64,000 bases of DNA from Microbispora oryzae. Its GTDB lineage: Bacteria; Actinomycetota; Actinomycetes; Streptosporangiales; Streptosporangiaceae. The notes under the pieces are model-generated. The model searched no databases. It had not been told where the DNA came from and saw only the letters and a program-made list of their open reading frames with translations. The stretch spans positions 124,001-188,000 of the forward strand of contig NZ_JAFCNB010000014.1 of NCBI RefSeq assembly GCF_017896165.1, written 5' to 3'. Below are positions 33,031 to 41,180 of the stretch, one piece after another. The translations under genes were made by a program, and so were the position numbers. Position 1 is the first letter of the stretch, and every line of letters starts with the position of its first letter.

Positions 33031-34683
33031 GTGGCCTTTACTGGAGAATTGGAAGCGTCGAGCCCGGCGAATCGGGTCGAGTCACCGGACCGGCCCGCGG
33101 TCCGCAGTTACGACAACTACATCGCCGACCGGGACGTCGGCGGGGGCGGGTGGGTCTACACGGTCAGTGCCCGATCCCTGCTGGAGGACGTCTTCACCAG
33201 CGTGAGCGTCAAGCGGACGCTGGAGCAGAACCCGGAGTCGCCGACGGCGCTGCACCCTTACGTCGTGGGGCGCTGCGCGGTCGCCTCCGGCGAGGACGTC
33301 GACGCCGCGGTGGACGCCGCGGCGGCCGCGGCACCCGAATGGGCGAGTGTCCCGCTGAAGACCCGGCTGCGGCTGGGGGCGATGTTCCGCGAGCGGTTGC
33401 GGAACCATCGGGAGACGTTTCTGTCGCTGCTGATGGCCGAGGCCCACCCGCGAATGCTCGCCGAATGGGAGCTCTCCTGCCTCGAACAGGTATACAGCGA
33501 GGAAAGCTGCGGTTGGTACGAGCAGCAGATGTACGCCGAGTTCCAGCACGGCCCGCGGCGGCTCGTCGTACGCCGCAGCCCGGACGGCGTGGTGTGCATC
33601 AATCCGCCGCAGAACGCCCCCGCGCCGAGCGCCGCCCTCGCGGTGCTCGCGCTCATGGCCGGCAACGCGGTCGTGGTGCGCGCGCCGCGCAGCATCGCGC
33701 TGAGCACGATGTACACCGTGCGGGAGCTGATCGCCCCGATGCTGCGTGAGATCGGCGCACCGCCCGGCACGGTGAACGTCATCTGCGGCAAACCGCAGCA
33801 GACGATCGACCGCTGGCTGGCCCACCCCAAGGTCAACGACATCATGTACTTCGGGGGCAGTGAGGAGGGGCTGCGATTCGAGCGGGAGTGCGTCGCACGG
33901 GGCAAGAAGCCGATCCTCGAACTCGCCGGCAACGACGGGCTCGTCGTCTGGCGGGACGCCGACCTGGATATGGCAGCCGAGGCGATCACGGAGTGCTTCT
34001 ACGGCTCCGGCCAGATCTGCATGGTGCCGAACTATGTGCTGGCGCATCCGGCCATCGCCGACGATCTGCTCGCCCTGGTCAGGAAGCAGGTGACGACCAT
34101 CCGTCCCGGCTACCCGGACGACGACGGCGTGCTGCTGTCTCCGGTGCGCCGCAGTGAGAAGTTCTTCACGCTGCTCGACCAGGCCATTGGAGAGGGCGCG
34201 ACGCTGGTGTGCGGCGGCCGGCGTATGGAGCTGGACGGCACACCGTCGGATACCGGTGTCTTCCTCGAACCCACGGTCGTGCGGGTCGACGGGCTCGCCG
34301 GCGCGCGGCGCTTCGACGTCGTCGCGCACGAGACGTTCTTCCCGCTGATCCCGTGCGTCGTCGCCGAGGACGCCCCCGACGACGTGCTGCTCGGCCGGTT
34401 CGTGGAGTTCATGAACGGCAACATGTACGGCCTGCGCAACTCGCTGTGGACCTCCTCACCGGACGTGACCGACTGGTTCGTCTCACGGCTGCACAACGGC
34501 GGGCTGTTCAAGGTGAACGACTCGCACATCGGGTTCCTGCCGTACCTGCCCAGTCACGGCGGCACCGGCCTGACCGGCGGGGCCTTCGGTGAGGCCAACT
34601 ACCCGATGCTCAAGACCTCTCACATCCAGGGGGTCAGCAGTTGCTCCGGCATCCGGCCCAGAATCGCCGTGTTCGGGCGGTGA
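33031..34683 (+). CDS. Aldehyde-dehydrogenase-family acyl reductase
   Basis: The 550-residue protein has the ALDH fold: an NAD-binding region (VVRAPRSIALSTMYTV, YFGGSEEGLRFE), a LELAGNDGLVVW segment and the nucleophile at Cys330 in GSGQICMVPN. The residue usually serving as general-base Glu in ELGG is LELAGND here, still with Glu. The family oxidises aldehydes or, in acyl-CoA/ACP reductases, makes aldehydes from thioesters. Next to an aminotransferase and a fatty-acid set, reduction of a fatty acyl thioester to aldehyde is the expected role. The first 55 residues are an extension I do not recognise. GTG 33031 has GAGGAG upstream. Confidence 0.82.
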   Translation: MAFTGELEASSPANRVESPDRPAVRSYDNYIADRDVGGGGWVYTVSARSLLEDVFTSVSVKRTLEQNPESPTALHPYVVGRCAVASGEDVDAAVDAAAAAAPEWASVPLKTRLRLGAMFRERLRNHRETFLSLLMAEAHPRMLAEWELSCLEQVYSEESCGWYEQQMYAEFQHGPRRLVVRRSPDGVVCINPPQNAPAPSAALAVLALMAGNAVVVRAPRSIALSTMYTVRELIAPMLREIGAPPGTVNVICGKPQQTIDRWLAHPKVNDIMYFGGSEEGLRFERECVARGKKPILELAGNDGLVVWRDADLDMAAEAITECFYGSGQICMVPNYVLAHPAIADDLLALVRKQVTTIRPGYPDDDGVLLSPVRRSEKFFTLLDQAIGEGATLVCGGRRMELDGTPSDTGVFLEPTVVRVDGLAGARRFDVVAHETFFPLIPCVVAEDAPDDVLLGRFVEFMNGNMYGLRNSLWTSSPDVTDWFVSRLHNGGLFKVNDSHIGFLPYLPSHGGTGLTGGAFGEANYPMLKTSHIQGVSSCSGIRPRIAVFGR

Positions 34684-34748
34684 GGCGGCGTCCGGTGTCC
34701 GGCCGCTCCTGCCCGATCCCCATCCCCGCGCCCCGGAGGTAAGTGCGC

Positions 34749-35891
34749 ATGCGATCACTCGACGTCGCGCGAGCGACCTGCGAGAAGTTCCATCCCGGCC
34801 TGTGCGACGCGCTCGCCGCGACGCCGCTGGCCGCTCACGAGGTGCCCGGAGGCAGCACGATCAAGACGTTCCGCGCGCACAACGGAGCCGGACTCCTGGC
34901 CCCCGCCGAACGGGGCGGCGCCGGCGCGAACGCGATCGAGGCCGTGCGAGTCATGCGGGCGATCTCGTCCTATTCGCCCTCGCTGGGGGCCGCCGTCACC
35001 ATGCACCACTTCACCACGGCGATGCTGTACGCACTCGCCGCGGCGGCCGGTCGGCTGACGCCCGAGCAGATCGCGCTGCTGGACCGGGTCGCGCCCGACG
35101 GCCTGCTCATGGCCTCGGGCTGGGCGGAGGGCCGGCCCGACGCCAACATCCTGACGCCGGCCGTGACGGCGCGGGCCGACCACGAGGGCGGCTACCGGGT
35201 GAGCGGCGGCAAGAAGCCGTGCAGCCTGGCCCGATCGATGGACCTGCTGACGGCGAGTGTGGCCCTGCCGGGCCCCGGCGGCGAGCCAGAACTCGCGGTA
35301 CTGCTGATCCCGGCCGGCTCGCCGGGCATCTCGGTGCACCCGTTCTGGTCGACGTTCGTCCTGCCCGGCGCGGAGAGCGACGAGGTGCGGCTGACGGACG
35401 TCCACGTGCCCGAAGGCCTGGTCGTCCGTACGGTCCCCGACGACCCGCAGCGACTGGACGACCTGCAGACCGCCGGTTTCGTCTGGTTCGAAATGTTGAT
35501 CACCTCGGTCTACCTGGGCGCGGCGAGCGCGCTGGTCGACCGGATGCTGCGGCGGGGCCGGGGCAGTGTGACCGACCAGGCGGCCGTCGCCGTGCGGCTG
35601 GAGTCGGCTATCGCCGGTGTCGAGGGAGTGGCCCGCGCGGTGATCGACGGCGTCGGGGGAGACGAGGCCGTCGCCGCGGTGCTCGTCGCGCGTTACGCCG
35701 CCCAGGAGGCGACGTCCTCGGCCGTCGACCTCGCCGTCGAGCTGCTCGGGGGAATGTCGTTCATCTCCTCCTCGGACGTGGCGTATCTGGCGGCGGCGAC
35801 ACGCCCGCTGGCCTTCCATCCGCCGTCGCGGTCAAGCGCGGCGGAGGCGCTGCTCACGCACTTCAAGGGCGGACCGCTGATCCTGTCCTGA
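34749..35891 (+). CDS. Acyl-CoA-dehydrogenase-fold flavin monooxygenase (VlmH-like amine N-hydroxylase)
   Basis: The 380-residue protein has the acyl-CoA dehydrogenase layout but fits the two-component monooxygenase branch (DszC, VlmH): LLAPAERGGAGAN near the N terminus, GLLMASGWAEGRPDAN in the middle domain, and ELLGGMSFISSSDVAYLAAATR at the C terminus. VlmH hydroxylates isobutylamine using reduced flavin from VlmR, and a flavin reductase gene lies 2.3 kb downstream in this operon. Here the amine would be a fatty alkylamine. ATG 34749 (nine bases after GGAGG) is preferred over GTG 34743. A true acyl-CoA dehydrogenase making the alkene is the alternative. Confidence 0.75.
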   Translation: MRSLDVARATCEKFHPGLCDALAATPLAAHEVPGGSTIKTFRAHNGAGLLAPAERGGAGANAIEAVRVMRAISSYSPSLGAAVTMHHFTTAMLYALAAAAGRLTPEQIALLDRVAPDGLLMASGWAEGRPDANILTPAVTARADHEGGYRVSGGKKPCSLARSMDLLTASVALPGPGGEPELAVLLIPAGSPGISVHPFWSTFVLPGAESDEVRLTDVHVPEGLVVRTVPDDPQRLDDLQTAGFVWFEMLITSVYLGAASALVDRMLRRGRGSVTDQAAVAVRLESAIAGVEGVARAVIDGVGGDEAVAAVLVARYAAQEATSSAVDLAVELLGGMSFISSSDVAYLAAATRPLAFHPPSRSSAAEALLTHFKGGPLILS

Positions 35892-35918
35892 CCCGCCTGC
35901 CGGAAGGAGCGAGTTGCC

Positions 35919-37217
35919 ATGACCATGACCGAACCCTCGGCTGTACGGGCCGGCGCCCCGGACGCCGAATCGCACATCCTCAACCTCTACCGCGCCCATC
36001 TGAGCAAGGGCCGCGCCACCCTCGCCGAACTCTTCGGCAGCCACATGGAGGTGGAGTCGTCCGGCGCCTGGCTGCGGACGAGCGACGGCGAGCGGTTCCT
36101 CAACTGCGGGGGATACGGCGTCTTCATCATGGGGGCCCGCCACCCCATCGTGATGGAGGCCGTGCTCGACCAGCTCAACCGGCACCCCATCGCCACCCGC
36201 ATCCTGCTGGAGCCGACGGTGGGCCGCGCCGCCGAGGCGCTGGTGTCCGTCGCGCCTCCCGGGCTGGACCGGGTGCACTTCGCCCTGTCCGGAGCGGAGG
36301 CGGTTGAGACGGGGCTGAAGCTGGCCCGCGCCCACGGCAAGCACCGCATCGTCGCGACACGCCAGGGTTACCACGGCAAGACGCTCGGTGCCCTGACGGC
36401 CAGCGGCAAGGAGGTGTACCGCACGCCGTTCCAGCCGCTGCTCCCGGACGTACGGCACCTTGAGTACGGAGACGCCGACGCGTTGGAACAGGAGCTCTCC
36501 GAGCACCCGGGGGAGGTCTGCTTCATCGTCGAGCCGGTCCAGGGCGAAGGCGGCGTCAACATCCCCCCACCGGACTACCTGCGGCGCGCCGCGGCGCTGT
36601 GCCGTGAGCACGGCGCGTTCTTCGTCCTCGACGAGGTGCAGACCGGCATGGGCCGGCTGGGCCACTGGTGGGGGGCCGACCTGGCCGGTGTGGTGCCCGA
36701 CGTGCTGCTCGTCGGCAAGGCGCTCGGGGGCGGCGTCCTGCCCGTCTCCGCGGCGGTGGCCGGCCGGAAGGCCTTCAAACCATTCGACAAGGACCCGTAC
36801 CTGCACACCGGGACTTTCTCCGGCGCGCCGGTCCTGATGGCGGCGGTCCAGGGCGCGATCAGGGCCATCAAGGAGGAGGATCTGGTCGCCCGCGCCCGCG
36901 ACCTCGGCGCGCGGCTGCTGCCCGAGGTCGAACGCATCGTCACGGACCGCATCCCCGACCTCGTCGTGTCGGTGCGCGGTCAGGGACTGATGATCGGTGT
37001 CGAGCTGGTCGAGGCCGGTCTCGCCGGTGAGTTCCTGATCGAGCTGTTCAACCACGGCGTGGTCGGTAACCACTCGATGAACGGCAGCTCCGTCGTGCGG
37101 TTCACCCCGCCCGCCGTCCTCACCGACTCCGACGTCGACTTCTTTCTCGAATCCGTTGAGCGCGCCACCCGTGACCTGGTGGACAAGCGCGCCCGAATGC
37201 CGGAAGGCGGTCACTGA
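35919..37217 (+). CDS. Class III PLP aminotransferase
   Basis: The 432-residue enzyme has LSGAEAVETGLKLAR, YHGKTLGAL, a VLDEVQTGMGR Asp-containing PLP pocket and the Schiff-base Lys267 in LLVGKALGGG. Class III (omega) aminotransferases aminate aldehydes and omega positions. Following the acyl reductase and preceding the N-hydroxylation machinery, it probably turns the fatty aldehyde into the primary amine. Valanimycin instead obtains its amine by valine decarboxylation (VlmD), so this gene replaces that step. GGAAGGAG precedes the ATG. Confidence 0.9.
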   Translation: MTMTEPSAVRAGAPDAESHILNLYRAHLSKGRATLAELFGSHMEVESSGAWLRTSDGERFLNCGGYGVFIMGARHPIVMEAVLDQLNRHPIATRILLEPTVGRAAEALVSVAPPGLDRVHFALSGAEAVETGLKLARAHGKHRIVATRQGYHGKTLGALTASGKEVYRTPFQPLLPDVRHLEYGDADALEQELSEHPGEVCFIVEPVQGEGGVNIPPPDYLRRAAALCREHGAFFVLDEVQTGMGRLGHWWGADLAGVVPDVLLVGKALGGGVLPVSAAVAGRKAFKPFDKDPYLHTGTFSGAPVLMAAVQGAIRAIKEEDLVARARDLGARLLPEVERIVTDRIPDLVVSVRGQGLMIGVELVEAGLAGEFLIELFNHGVVGNHSMNGSSVVRFTPPAVLTDSDVDFFLESVERATRDLVDKRARMPEGGH

Positions 37218-37219
37218 TC

Positions 37220-37705
37220 ATGCGACGGGTGGAACTCAACGCCTTCGTTCCGGGTGTGGAGCCCGAGGCCGTGTTCGACGGCGTCATCCGGTTCGAGCGG
37301 TACCCCGAGCTGGCCCCCCATGTGCAGTCGACGACCGTGCACCGGACGGCGCCCGAGCCGACCGGCCGGTCGAGCTGGGAACTGCACTTCCGCAGCGGTC
37401 TGCTGCGCTGGACGGAGGAAGAACGGTTCCTCCGCGACGAGCTGCGGATCGAGTTCGAACAGGACGACGGCGACTTCGACACCTTCTCCGGCCACTGGGC
37501 GCTGCGCCGCCGGCCGGACGGCTGCGACCTGCACTTCGAAGCCGACTTCGACTTCGGCATCCAGAGCCTCGAAGGAATCCTCGACCCGATCGCCGAACGC
37601 GTGATCAAGGAGACCGTGGCGTGGGTCGTCGTCGGCATGTTCGACGGCACCCAGCTGGCCGACGGGGTGACGGTGGCCGCCGCCGCTCCGGCCGTCTCCG
37701 CCTAG
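37220..37705 (+). CDS. SRPBCC (START/polyketide cyclase-like) protein
   Basis: The 161-residue protein matches the SRPBCC fold by its pattern: VFDGVIRFERYPELAPHVQSTTVH at the N terminus and a long C-terminal helix IAERVIKETVAWVVVGMFDG. Such proteins bind hydrophobic ligands; some are aromatases or cyclases, others carriers like Coq10. It starts 2 bp after the aminotransferase stop. Binding of the lipophilic amine, hydroxylamine or azoxy intermediate is a reasonable guess; no catalytic residues can be named. Confidence 0.75.
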   Translation: MRRVELNAFVPGVEPEAVFDGVIRFERYPELAPHVQSTTVHRTAPEPTGRSSWELHFRSGLLRWTEEERFLRDELRIEFEQDDGDFDTFSGHWALRRRPDGCDLHFEADFDFGIQSLEGILDPIAERVIKETVAWVVVGMFDGTQLADGVTVAAAAPAVSA

Positions 37706-37753
37706 ACGAAGGACAGCCACGACGAAGGACAGCCACGACGAAGGACAGCCATG
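37706..37753 (+). repeat. Triplicated 16-bp ribosome-site repeat
   Basis: Three exact-length tandem units, acgaaggacagccacg (37706, 37722) and acgaaggacagccatg (37738), precede the membrane-protein gene. Each contains AAGGA, but only the third ends in ATG, the start codon at 37751. The first two have ACG at that place. This looks like slippage amplification of a translation start region. Confidence 0.9.
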
Positions 37754-38242
37754 GACCAGAAGAACCCGTTCGAGACACCGAACACCTACCGCCTGCACCG
37801 GTCCGAGTACCTGGTCGGATTCGGGATCAGCACCGCCCTCATCGTCTGGCACTGGCACGAGATCCGGTGGCTGCCGGCGATCGGCCTGTTCCTCTACATC
37901 GATCTCATCGGCTACATCCCGGGCGCCATCGCCTTCCACCGCAGCAAGACGAAGCGGATATCGAAGGTCTACTACGTCCTGTACAACACGATGCACAGCC
38001 TGATCACGCAGACGGCGGTCGCCGGCCTGTGGATGTGGCTGATCGGGCCCGAGTGGGCACTGCTGGTGATCCCGTTCCATCTGTTCGGCGACCGCGGGCT
38101 GTTCGGCAATTTCCTCAAGCCGTTCGATCTGCCGTTCGAGCCGGTCGCCCAGCCGGCGTACCGGCAGCTCCTCGCGACGATCCAGGGCGAGAACCGGCCG
38201 GTGCCGGGGGCCGCGGCCATGCGATCGGGGGCATCGGGATGA
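37751..38242 (+). CDS. Small membrane protein (VlmO-like candidate)
   Basis: The 163-residue protein has hydrophobic segments at about 20-34, 41-60 and 84-115 and a set of histidines (HWHE, FHRSK, MHSL, PFHLFGD) that could bind metal. It lies between the aminotransferase/SRPBCC genes and the flavin reductase, with which it overlaps by 4 nt. In valanimycin, the membrane protein VlmO is reported to act with VlmB in making the azoxy group, by rearranging the seryl-hydroxylamine ester to an N-N product. By context this is the best VlmO candidate; I cannot confirm homology from memory of the sequence. Confidence 0.6.
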   Translation: MDQKNPFETPNTYRLHRSEYLVGFGISTALIVWHWHEIRWLPAIGLFLYIDLIGYIPGAIAFHRSKTKRISKVYYVLYNTMHSLITQTAVAGLWMWLIGPEWALLVIPFHLFGDRGLFGNFLKPFDLPFEPVAQPAYRQLLATIQGENRPVPGAAAMRSGASG

Positions 38243-38832
38243 ACGCCCGGGACTCCGGGGACGCCGCCGGCTCCGGGGAGCCCGAGAACTGCGGCGCCGT
38301 CTGCCGCGCGGCGCTGCGGCGGATCGCCTCGGGCGTCGGGGTGCTGAGCGTACGGACCGGTGTGACCATGCACGGGACCACGGTGAGCTCCCTGACGGCG
38401 GTCTCGCGTGATCCGTTGCTCGTCGGGCTCTGCCTGGTGCACGACTCGGTGGGGCTCGGCCTGCTCAAGCGCCGCCGAGACTTCGCGATCAACATCTTGA
38501 ACACCGCTCAGGCGGCGACGGCTCGCTGGTTCGCCGACCCGAGCCGTCCCCGCGGGCCGGAGCAGTTCGACCGGGTGGAGTGGAAGCCCGACCTGTTCAG
38601 CGGCGCGCCGCTGATCGACGGGGCGCTGGCGTGGCTGAGCTGCCGCCTCGTCGCCACCGTCGACGCGGGCGACCACGAGTTGCTGCTCGCCGAGGTGGTG
38701 GACGGCGCCGCCCGCGAGGGCGAGCCGCTGCTCAACTTCGGCGGGCGGCTCCATCAGGTCGAACTGGCCGATTCGGTCCCACGCCGGCTCGCCGACGCGA
38801 GTCGCCGGAGCGTGAGCGGATCGGCCCTCTAG
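38239..38832 (+). CDS. Flavin reductase (VlmR-like)
   Basis: The 197-residue protein has the flavin reductase split-barrel features: GVGVLSVRTGVTMHGTTVSSLTAVSRDPLLVGLCL, then FAINILN and ARWFADPSRP, and a C-terminal LLNFGGRLHQV. It would supply reduced FAD/FMN to the VlmH-like N-hydroxylase, as VlmR does in valanimycin. It overlaps the membrane-protein gene by ATGA. The Cys-rich N terminus (ENCGAVCRAAL) is unusual but not informative. Confidence 0.9.
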   Translation: MNARDSGDAAGSGEPENCGAVCRAALRRIASGVGVLSVRTGVTMHGTTVSSLTAVSRDPLLVGLCLVHDSVGLGLLKRRRDFAINILNTAQAATARWFADPSRPRGPEQFDRVEWKPDLFSGAPLIDGALAWLSCRLVATVDAGDHELLLAEVVDGAAREGEPLLNFGGRLHQVELADSVPRRLADASRRSVSGSAL

Positions 38833-38872
38833 GTCTTGGCAGTCCCACCGACAGAACAGGAGGAGACGCTCG

Positions 38873-39853
38873 ATGACGCAGACAGTTCCGCGCGAAGCGG
38901 ACTGGGAGCAGGCGCCGACGTTGCTCGACGGCGCCATGAACCTGAACCTGACCGCCGAGCGGTGCGACCTCGCGTACTGGCTCGGCGCCGTCGCCCAGGG
39001 CACGCTGCGCGGCCGGGCAGAAACCGGCCACGCCCCCGATGTGCCGACGCCGGAGCACATGCTCAGGCCCGGACCCCTGCGTGACGCGCTCGTGCTGGAG
39101 CTCGGCTACCGCTCGGTCGCCGAGGAGAAGGCGACCCGGATCCTGGCCCACTACGTCGCCCAGGCGCCGGACATCTCCGGCATGGAGTTCTACGCGACGC
39201 AGCTCGTGGACGAGGCCCGCCACTCGATGGTCTTCCGCAGGCACCTGGTGGAGCTCGGCCTGCCGGCCACGGGCCTGGTCGAGGCCGTGGACGAGATGTC
39301 GGCCGACTACACCAAGGAGATCCTCGAACCGGTGGAGGAGTTCGCCACCCGCACCGTACGCGACGAGGGCGACTACATCGGCGGGGTGGCGATCTTCACG
39401 ATCGTCATCGAGGGTGTGCTGGCCCCGGCCGCCGAGCTCAGCGAGCGCAAGTGGCACCCACTGGACCCGGCCGCGAGCGAGATCGCGCGCGGGGCGTCGA
39501 TCGACGAGATCCGGCATCTCTCCGTCGGCAGCTCGATCATCAAGGACCACCTGGAGAGGAACCCCGGCTACCGCGACCGGCTGCTGGAGATCCTCGATCG
39601 CGGCCGGAGGCTCTGGGACGAGCTGCCCGAGGAGAAGTACATCCTCCACCGGGAGAACCTGTTCCAGGAGGGCATGCGTCAGTACGCCGGCCTGATCGGC
39701 GACTACGAGATCTGGCCCGGACGGCGCATGCTCGACACGACGCCGGAGGAGCGCTACGCCACCGCCGAACGCTGGACGGACGAGATGGCGGTGGTCCGCC
39801 TGAAGTACATGGGCCTGGCCGACGCCCTCCCCGTGTTGGGGCTGGCGGGATGA
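38873..39853 (+). CDS. Ferritin-like diiron oxygenase (VlmB-like)
   Basis: The 326-residue helical protein carries two ExxH motifs, DEARH (Glu114/His117) and DEIRH (Glu212/His215), plus helix carboxylates near Glu84/Glu85 and Glu180. Together these are the ligand set of a ferritin-like diiron site. In valanimycin the diiron protein VlmB is reported to oxidise the hydrazine intermediate to the azoxy group. AurF-type N-oxygenases are the wider family. It sits directly between the flavin reductase and FabH and overlaps FabH by 4 nt. A fatty-acyl or amine oxygenase role is the alternative. Confidence 0.8.
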   Translation: MTQTVPREADWEQAPTLLDGAMNLNLTAERCDLAYWLGAVAQGTLRGRAETGHAPDVPTPEHMLRPGPLRDALVLELGYRSVAEEKATRILAHYVAQAPDISGMEFYATQLVDEARHSMVFRRHLVELGLPATGLVEAVDEMSADYTKEILEPVEEFATRTVRDEGDYIGGVAIFTIVIEGVLAPAAELSERKWHPLDPAASEIARGASIDEIRHLSVGSSIIKDHLERNPGYRDRLLEILDRGRRLWDELPEEKYILHRENLFQEGMRQYAGLIGDYEIWPGRRMLDTTPEERYATAERWTDEMAVVRLKYMGLADALPVLGLAG

Positions 39854-40878
39854 ACCCGGTTCCGTCGCCCGGCCGGGCCGCGGTGATCACCGGTCTGGGC
39901 GGGTGGGTGCCGCCGCGCGTGGTCACCAACGACGACCTCGCTCAGGTGCTCGACACCTCGGACGAGTGGATCCGCAGCCGTACCGGGATCCGCTCACGTC
40001 ACGTCGTCGACCCCGGCACGGCCACCGCGGCCCTCGCGGTGGAGGCCGGCGGGCTGGCCCTGAAATCCGCCGGCGGCGTCGACGTCGACTCGGTCATCGT
40101 CGCCACCACCACACCCGAACGGCTCTGCCCCGCGACCGCGCCTCTGGTCGCGTCGCGCCTGGGGCTGACCGGAGTGGCCGCGCACGACGTCTCGGCGGTC
40201 TGCACCGGCTTCCTGTACGGTCTGGCCGACGCCGTCGGCCAGATCGTCGCCGGGATCGCCAAGCGGGTGCTGCTGATCGGTGCGGAGGCATTCACCACCA
40301 TCATCGATCCCGCCGATCGGCACACCGCCGTCATCTTCGGTGACGGCGCCGGCGCGGTGGTGCTGCGAGCGGGCGAGGCCGGCGAACACGGTGCGATCGG
40401 CCCGATCGTGCTCGGCAGCGACGGCGGGCTCGCCGACCTGATCACCATCCCGGCGGGCGGCTCGCAGCAGCGCTCGACCGGCCGGCCGGCGCCGCCGGAG
40501 GAGCACTTCTTCCGGATGCGCGGCCGGGAGGTCTACCGGCACGCGGTCGAGCGCGTCACCGACGCCGCCCGGTCCGCGTTGAACCGCGCGGGCTGGGCGC
40601 CGGCCGACGTCGGCCGTTTCATCCCGCACCAGGCCAACGCCCGGATCTGCGACACCGTCGCCGACGATCTCGGGATCGCGCCCGAACGGCGGGCGTCGAA
40701 CATCGAGAGAGTCGGCAACACCGCGGCGGCCTCCATCCCGCTGCTGATGGCCGACGAGGCGGCCGCCGGTTCGCTCGCGGCCGGCGACCGTGTGCTCCTC
40801 GCGGCCTTCGGCGGCGGCGCCACCTGGGGCGCCGCCACCCTCACCTGGCCCCTGCTCCCGGCGCCCGCCCTGCAGTAG
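39850..40878 (+). CDS. Beta-ketoacyl-ACP synthase III (FabH-like)
   Basis: The 342-residue KASIII has nucleophile Cys118 (AVCTGFLYGL), His in PHQANARI and Asn in ERVGNTAAASIP, so the catalytic triad is complete. It would start chain synthesis by condensing an acyl-CoA with malonyl-ACP on the neighbouring ACP. Its presence with a dedicated ACP and FabF indicates a pathway-specific chain separate from housekeeping fatty acids. ATG 39850 overlaps the diiron gene (ATGA). Confidence 0.93.
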   Translation: MNPVPSPGRAAVITGLGGWVPPRVVTNDDLAQVLDTSDEWIRSRTGIRSRHVVDPGTATAALAVEAGGLALKSAGGVDVDSVIVATTTPERLCPATAPLVASRLGLTGVAAHDVSAVCTGFLYGLADAVGQIVAGIAKRVLLIGAEAFTTIIDPADRHTAVIFGDGAGAVVLRAGEAGEHGAIGPIVLGSDGGLADLITIPAGGSQQRSTGRPAPPEEHFFRMRGREVYRHAVERVTDAARSALNRAGWAPADVGRFIPHQANARICDTVADDLGIAPERRASNIERVGNTAAASIPLLMADEAAAGSLAAGDRVLLAAFGGGATWGAATLTWPLLPAPALQ

Positions 40879-40949
40879 GGCCGGGCGCGACGCGACCGAG
40901 TGACGAACGGTCACCCGTACGGAGTGACACCACGACCGGAGGTAACACG

Positions 40950-41180
40950 ATGTTCAATCAGGTGCGCGAGATCATCGCACGGAAGTTCCAGCTCGACCCG
41001 AACGCCATCACGCCCGAGGCGAAGCTCAAGGACCTCGAGCTGGACTCGCTGGACGTGGTCGATCTCAGTCTGGTCATCGAGAAGGAGCTGGGAGTGGCCG
41101 TCTCCGACGAGGAGATGCTCCAGGCGGAGACGGTCGAGGCGGTCGTCACCCTCGTCGAATCGCGCAGCACGAGGGTCTGA
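40950..41180 (+). CDS. Acyl carrier protein, fatty-acid type
   Basis: This 76-residue ACP has the attachment Ser33 in LELDSLDVVDL, an acidic recognition helix and normal FAS-ACP length. CCGGAGGTAAC precedes the ATG. It lies between FabH and FabF, so it should carry the growing chain that later becomes the alkyl part of the product. Its stop overlaps the FabF start by one base (TGATG). Confidence 0.95.
   Translation: MFNQVREIIARKFQLDPNAITPEAKLKDLELDSLDVVDLSLVIEKELGVAVSDEEMLQAETVEAVVTLVESRSTRV

Noticed and set aside
33031..34683. Simple catabolic aldehyde dehydrogenase
   Set aside because: It heads a SARP-array operon of chain-building and amine-forming genes, so acyl-to-aldehyde reduction fits better. 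Direction is still unproven.
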